Shown here: positions 61,016 through 64,000 of the stretch, one piece after another | How positions within the stretch are numbered: position 1 is the first letter of the stretch | Layout of the letters: the number at the start of each line of letters is the position of its first letter | From: CALJEL01 sp041082235 | GTDB lineage: Bacteria > Nitrospirota > Thermodesulfovibrionia > Thermodesulfovibrionales > CALJEL01 | Reading direction: 5' to 3' | Assembly (NCBI GenBank): GCA_041082235.1 | Contig: JBDOIG010000059.1 | Coordinates: forward strand, 3,530 to 67,529 | Length of the DNA: 64,000 nt | The notes under the pieces: model-generated | Databases searched by the model: none | Seen by the model: only the letters and a program-made list of their open reading frames with translations | What the model was told of the DNA's origin: nothing | Position numbers and translations under genes: made by a program

Positions 61016-61225
61016 TCAACCCTTTTCTTTTTGATAGTGCTTAATTACTTTCTGTTTTTCTTCCTCCCTTTTTATTCCGTATTTCCTAATCTTGTAACCG
61101 ATCATTCTTTCTGTTATGCCGACCTTTCTTGCTGCCTTTGCCATAACCCAGTTGCACTCCTTAAGGGCATTGATTATCTCCTGCCTCTCTATCTCTTTTA
61201 CCTTATCCTTTAGCGAATTGTTCAT
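61016..61225 (-). CDS. Stand-alone Fis-type HTH protein (NtrC/NifA-like C-domain)
   Basis: A 69-residue protein that is only a Fis-family DNA-binding domain: EIINALKECNWVMAKAARKVGITERMIGYKIRKYGI resembles the last domain of NtrC or NifA. The codon before the ATG is a stop, so it is not a fragment of a longer frame in this region. It is the first gene of the porin-amt-glnK group and has a sigma-54 promoter at its start. It may share binding sites with the sigma-54 activator. Confidence 0.82.
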   Translation of the reverse strand: MNNSLKDKVKEIERQEIINALKECNWVMAKAARKVGITERMIGYKIRKYGIKREEEKQKVIKHYQKEKG

Positions 61226-61239
61226 TTATTGCTTTTAGA

Positions 61240-61255
61240 AGCCAGAATTGTGCCA
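61240..61255 (-). promoter_or_regulatory. Sigma-54 (-24/-12) promoter of the nitrogen operon
   Basis: On the minus strand TGGCAC-AATTC-TGGCT matches the consensus TGGCAC-N5-TTGCW at 10 of 11 fixed positions, with the GG-N10-GC spacing kept. The start site would be near 61229, only about 4 nt before the HTH gene ATG. The downstream genes porin, amt and glnK are classic NtrC targets. Confidence 0.75.
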
Positions 61256-61301
61256 CCCTGCAAATCATTGATTTATAAAGAAATCTTGGCAGAAATGTTG
61301 A

Positions 61302-61331
61302 TACAATTTTGTAGATTACTACAATTTTGTG
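61302..61331 (-). promoter_or_regulatory. Paired palindromes, candidate activator (UAS) site
   Basis: TACAA-TT-TTGTA (61302-61313) and TACAA-TT-TTGTG (61320-61331) stand 18 bp apart centre to centre, about 75-100 bp upstream of the predicted sigma-54 start site. Position and pairing fit an enhancer site, but the sequence is not the enterobacterial NtrC box. Confidence 0.5.
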
Positions 61332-61352
61332 GGATATTGTTAGGAAATCATA

Positions 61353-61361
61353 TGATATAAT
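61353..61361 (+). promoter_or_regulatory. Extended -10 promoter before a 34-codon ORF
   Basis: TGATATAAT is a perfect extended -10 box ending 7 nt before the ATG at 61369. As with three other genes here, the transcript would be leaderless. Confidence 0.5.
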
Positions 61362-61368
61362 ACCTGCT

Positions 61369-61473
61369 ATGAAGACTATTGAGATTCCAAAAAGGCTTCT
61401 CTGGGATTATAAGGAGGCTCTAGAGGATTGCAGATTTCTTTCCCGCCTAATGGGATACTTTTTATATACCTGA
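61369..61473 (+). pseudogene. 34-codon 5' gene remnant
   Basis: The frame reads MKTIEIPKRLLWDYKEALED and stops after 34 codons. The N-terminus looks like the start of a longer protein family often found beside nucleotidyltransferase or toxin-antitoxin genes, from memory and not certain. It has a good extended -10 box. After the stop another short open stretch follows without a start, so decay or truncation is likely. A true small protein is the alternative. Confidence 0.4.
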
Positions 61474-61546
61474 GAAATTCTTAAAGTCATTTCCCTTTGT
61501 AAAGGAGATAACACATACCATCTGGCAATGAAGGTTGGATATCGAA

Positions 61547-61576
61547 CAAAAATAGGCGGCTTATAAGCCGCCTATT
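61547..61576 (-). terminator. Intrinsic terminator of the nrfA remnant
   Basis: A perfect 26-bp palindrome (AATAGGCGGCTTA and its complement, 61551-61576) is followed on the minus strand by TTTTTGTT. It lies 27 nt beyond the stop of the nrfA remnant and is its intact terminator. Confidence 0.85.
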
Positions 61577-61603
61577 GCTGTAGTACCAATGCAGCCTTTC
61601 TCT

Positions 61604-61886
61604 TTACCGAGGGCTTAAATCCCGTCTTTCCGTCTTTGTCTTATACCTTTCTGCAACAATTGCATCAATTCTTGCCATATCAAACTCTGGCGGAGTCGCA
61701 CCTGCCTTCAGTATTGCCTCTTTCGCCAGCATCTCGGCCTGCCTGCCCTGGTCAAGGGCGTCACCAAGCACCCGCAGCGCCTCTGGCGGATTATGAAAGC
61801 CCATGCTGTTTTCAGCACCTATCCATGTATTGCGGTAATATGCTGTCTGTTTTCTTCAAATTTACTTTACGACTACAAAACATATA
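61604..61886 (-). pseudogene. nrfA: 3' remnant of cytochrome c nitrite reductase
   Basis: The minus frame from 61804 reads GFHNPPEALRVLGDALDQGRQAEMLAKEA, the C-terminus of ammonia-forming nitrite reductase. In-frame codons upstream add YYRNTWIGAENS, and one frame over lies KFEENRQH, the part that should precede it, so a frameshift separates them. All upstream haem motifs are gone. Only about 90 codons remain, ending at the original stop with the terminator intact. The gene was lost by deletion after a time of use. Confidence 0.78.
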
Positions 61887-61899
61887 TCAGCAATTATCG

Positions 61900-62255
61900 C
61901 TAAAATGGAGAGCAAAAAATAATAAAATAATTGACATTCTCAGGAGATTTTCTAATGGAAGAAAGGAGATAGACCATAACCTCCCTGTCTTCATCTGTAA
62001 GGCATGCATTTGCCTTTAACTTTTCAATCAACTGGAAATCTTCAATTGCCTTTTTCCTTTTCTCTGAGATGTAATACCTGTAAAGGAAAAAGACCATATA
62101 ACCTATTGCTCCCACATACCATACAGGCCTGACCCATGATGGCTCAAGTCGCTGAAAGACTATAATCGCCTTGAAGGCAATTGCCGAGATAATGCCCAGT
62201 GCAAAGAAGCAGTAAATTATTGATGGAGAAAGGGTATGGGGTTTTTGCTATTCAT
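61900..62255 (-). pseudogene. Small two-TM membrane protein gene with a frameshift
   Basis: From ATG 62255 the frame reads MNSKNPIPFLHQ and stops. One base over, an open frame runs to 61900: SIIYCFFALGIISAIAFKAIIVFQRL, a second membrane segment (VGAIGYMVFFLYRYYI), then a charged cytosolic tail. Joined, they make a sensible protein of about 115 residues with two membrane segments, so one indel near 62215-62250 is likely. It could be a sequencing error in the A5C4 run. The family is not recognised. GTG 62115 would give only 71 residues. Confidence 0.55.
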
Positions 62256-62261
62256 AAGTTA

Positions 62262-63359
62262 TTATCTTAACACAAAGAGCCTCTCTGGCCTTAGTGATAC
62301 AGTGGCAGGCATTAATGGTCTGGCAGATAATTTTGAAAGGGCATAATCAGGCATGATTATCTCAACAAGTTCAGTGGATCTATCAGGTTTAAATATCACA
62401 ATTGAGTTTGAGCCAGTAGGATATATTTCTTTTATAATGCCTGTGAGGAGATTCTCTTTTCTCATTGGCAGATCAGGTCTTAATATAATGACATCCTCAC
62501 TCCTTATACCAAAGGTCACTTTGTCTCTTTGTTTTCTGTTTTCTATGTTGCCTTTTATCCTGTTAGCGGGTATTATGACCTCTGCATTGAGGGCATTACA
62601 GTAAGTTTTATAATAGCTGCCTTCTTTGCCCATTATTTCAGCCTCAAAGATGTTCTTGATGCCAAAGAATCTTACCACTTCAAGATCGGATGGATTCCGA
62701 TAAACCACATCTTTTCTATCGCTCTGGTGGATTCTGCCATCAATCATAACACTAATATAATCAGCGAGGAAAAATGCCTCCTCAAGGTCATGGCTTACCA
62801 TAAGAATGGTTAATTGATATCTTCTTTGTAATTCCTTAAGCAAAAACCACAACTCCTTCTTCATCCCCTCATGAAGGGCTGATAAAGGCTCATCAAGCAG
62901 AAGATATCTATGCCCCGGCGCAAGCGCTCTGGCAAGTGCAACCCGCTGTCTTTCACCGCCGCTGAGATTAACAGCCTTTCTCTTAAGAAGATGGGATATG
63001 CCCAATGATTCTGCTATTTCAAGACCAGCCTCATATCTGTTTTCTTTGTCCGAAACGGCTCCGTGCTTTATGCCGTAAAAGATATTATCCTTAACTGTAA
63101 GATGAGGAAATATTGCCAGGTCTTGCGGCACATAAGAGAACCCCCTCTCATGCACCGGTAGATTTGTGATCTCTTTGCCGTCAAGCATAATCGTTCCTTC
63201 TTTAATCTTTCTTAAACCCAGTGTTGCCTCAAGAAGGGTAGTTTTCCCGCAACCTGTAGGTCCTATCAGACAGTGGCATGAGCCAGACTCTACGATGAGC
63301 GATATATCTTTTAGATCGAATCCTTTTGTTTGAACGAAAAGACTCTTTACCTCTATCAT
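62262..63359 (-). CDS. Molybdate/tungstate-type ABC transporter ATP-binding protein
   Basis: ATPase of an oxyanion importer, 365 residues. Walker A is IGPTGCGKTT, the signature LSGGERQRVALARALA and Walker B YLLLDEPLSAL. The C-terminal 130 residues form a TOBE/MOP-like regulatory domain (FGIRSEDVIIL, LLTGIIKEIYPTGS). It meets the permease gene end to end (1-nt overlap at 63359). Molybdate, tungstate or sulfate are all possible; the MOP-like tail favours Mo or W. Confidence 0.85.
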   Translation of the reverse strand: MIEVKSLFVQTKGFDLKDISLIVESGSCHCLIGPTGCGKTTLLEATLGLRKIKEGTIMLDGKEITNLPVHERGFSYVPQDLAIFPHLTVKDNIFYGIKHGAVSDKENRYEAGLEIAESLGISHLLKRKAVNLSGGERQRVALARALAPGHRYLLLDEPLSALHEGMKKELWFLLKELQRRYQLTILMVSHDLEEAFFLADYISVMIDGRIHQSDRKDVVYRNPSDLEVVRFFGIKNIFEAEIMGKEGSYYKTYCNALNAEVIIPANRIKGNIENRKQRDKVTFGIRSEDVIILRPDLPMRKENLLTGIIKEIYPTGSNSIVIFKPDRSTELVEIIMPDYALSKLSARPLMPATVSLRPERLFVLR

Positions 63360-64000
63360 TAAACCGTTCCTTTTTTTGTTAACAGCCTCACTCCGTAAAG
63401 GGTCGTAAGACCTATCGCAATGAGGATAAGGATAAGGACAACAGTGCCCTCAATGTCGGCAGTTGCAAGTCTCATGAATATAGCAATCGGCAGGGTCTCT
63501 GTCCTCATCGCCATAGAGCCTGCTATCGTGATTGTAGCACCGAATTCTCCTATTGCCTTTGCCCAGGTAAGCACAGATGCGGCTATAATGCCCTTTTTAC
63601 TGAGTGGAAGCGTTACTGTCAGGAATGCCTTGAATGGAGACGCACCGAGAGAGCGGGCCACATCTTCGTATCTGGCAGGGATTTCATCCATCGCTGCCTT
63701 AATGAGCCTTGCTGCGATACCAGCAGTAGTTATGAATTGGGCAAGGATTATGCCGTATGCAGTAAATACGAATTGCGCATAATTGTCTTGAATCCATGCA
63801 CCGAGAGGATTATTGAAGAATATGAGAAGCATTGCACCGAGGGCTGCTGGAGAGACAATCATTGGAAGTTCTAAGATAGTGTCAATAACATGCTTGCCTC
63901 TGAAATCAAATCTTGAAAGTGCATAAGCAGAAGGTATCGCTAAAAAGAGAGACAGCAAAGTCGCAATTGTGGCGGCGATAAGACTAATCTTGATTGAAAA
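63359..64000 (-). CDS. Oxyanion ABC transporter permease, ModB-like (5' partial)
   Basis: Inner-membrane subunit of the importer. The frame runs open to the window end: codons before the first visible TTG (63958) read FSIKISLIAATIAT, part of a membrane segment, so the start lies outside. Four to five membrane segments and the ATPase-contact loop EDVARSLGASPFKAFLTVTLPLSKKGI are visible. LPMIVSPAALGAMLL resembles molybdate/tungstate permeases. Confidence 0.85.
   Translation of the reverse strand, partial: FSIKISLIAATIATLLSLFLAIPSAYALSRFDFRGKHVIDTILELPMIVSPAALGAMLLIFFNNPLGAWIQDNYAQFVFTAYGIILAQFITTAGIAARLIKAAMDEIPARYEDVARSLGASPFKAFLTVTLPLSKKGIIAASVLTWAKAIGEFGATITIAGSMAMRTETLPIAIFMRLATADIEGTVVLILILIAIGLTTLYGVRLLTKKGTV

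Overview
The window comes from a chromosome of moderate-to-low G+C, with closely packed genes, many 1-4 nt overlaps and no phage or insertion sequence. The gene set points to a diderm anaerobe or microaerophile. It has multiheme c-type cytochromes, pyruvate phosphate dikinase, an archaeal-type split glutamate synthase, a short anaerobe-type ThiC, AmrS, a futalosine-type UbiA prenyltransferase, a beta-barrel porin, and GluRS together with GatC, which suggests Gln-tRNA is made by transamidation. The best guess is Nitrospirota (Thermodesulfovibrio-like). This is an inference from gene content and protein style, not a computed placement.

Layout. 1-5.6 kb: gatC (partial), panD, argS, hpt, queD, a TldE/PmbA-like gene and amrS on the plus strand. 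5.6-8.6 kb: a CDF metal exporter, a triheme cytochrome c7 and a PAS-Zn-GAF-GAF sensor on the minus strand. 8.8-11.2 kb: a large TPR protein. 11.6 kb: tRNA-Val(GAC). 11.8-15.9 kb: divergent glgB and glgC (glycogen), with a small HEFGH membrane protein. 16.3-19.5 kb: gltX, gpsA, larB. 19.9-24.5 kb: two thioredoxin-fold proteins, ffh, rpsP, khpA, trmD, rplS, rnhB. 24.6-29.0 kb: a DtxR/FeoA regulator converging on a three-gene sensor operon (two periplasmic binding proteins and a CxxCH-bearing histidine kinase). 29.1-37.4 kb: a YchF-like GTPase, an ABC-2 exporter, a DUF3786 Fe-S protein, a phosphoribosyltransferase, a UbiA prenyltransferase, then a cytosolic histidine kinase and an HD-GYP response regulator. 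37.6-41.9 kb: ppdK, an octaheme cytochrome, a PadR regulator. 42.1-46.3 kb: a MacAB/LolCDE-type export operon. 46.4-50.9 kb: a DUF4258/DUF2283 pair, a TPP riboswitch with thiS-thiG-thiE-thiC, and a Clp1-like kinase. 50.9-52.7 kb: HD, macro-domain and nitroreductase genes. 52.7-61.2 kb: a nitrogen assimilation block on the minus strand, namely a stand-alone Fis-type HTH, porin, amt and glnK, followed by three glutamate synthase genes. 61.4-62.3 kb: gene debris, including an nrfA 3' remnant. 62.3-64.0 kb: a Mo/W-type ABC transporter cut off by the window end.

The most unusual structure lies between the genes. At least eight copies or fragments of one MITE-like repeat occur. The element is about 200 bp with imperfect terminal inverted repeats of about 40 bp and often an inner TTCACC/GGTGAA palindrome. 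Two copies carry a different core that shares a perfect 31-bp sequence. One copy supplies the stop codon of rnhB and abuts the start of the dtxR-like gene. A second family of small hairpins (GGGGC-TTCG/AAAG-CCCC type) lies just upstream of Shine-Dalgarno sites, for example at queD and glgC. Several promoters are extended -10 boxes (TGnTATAAT) placed so that transcription would start at the initiation codon, giving leaderless mRNAs. Three intrinsic terminators sit directly before start codons (thiS, trmD, gltB1). The first belongs to a TPP riboswitch, and the other two are candidate attenuators. The nitrogen block begins with a good sigma-54 (-24/-12) promoter and a paired TACAAttTTGTA site upstream.

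All names are by recognition of motifs and family resemblance; no database search was run.
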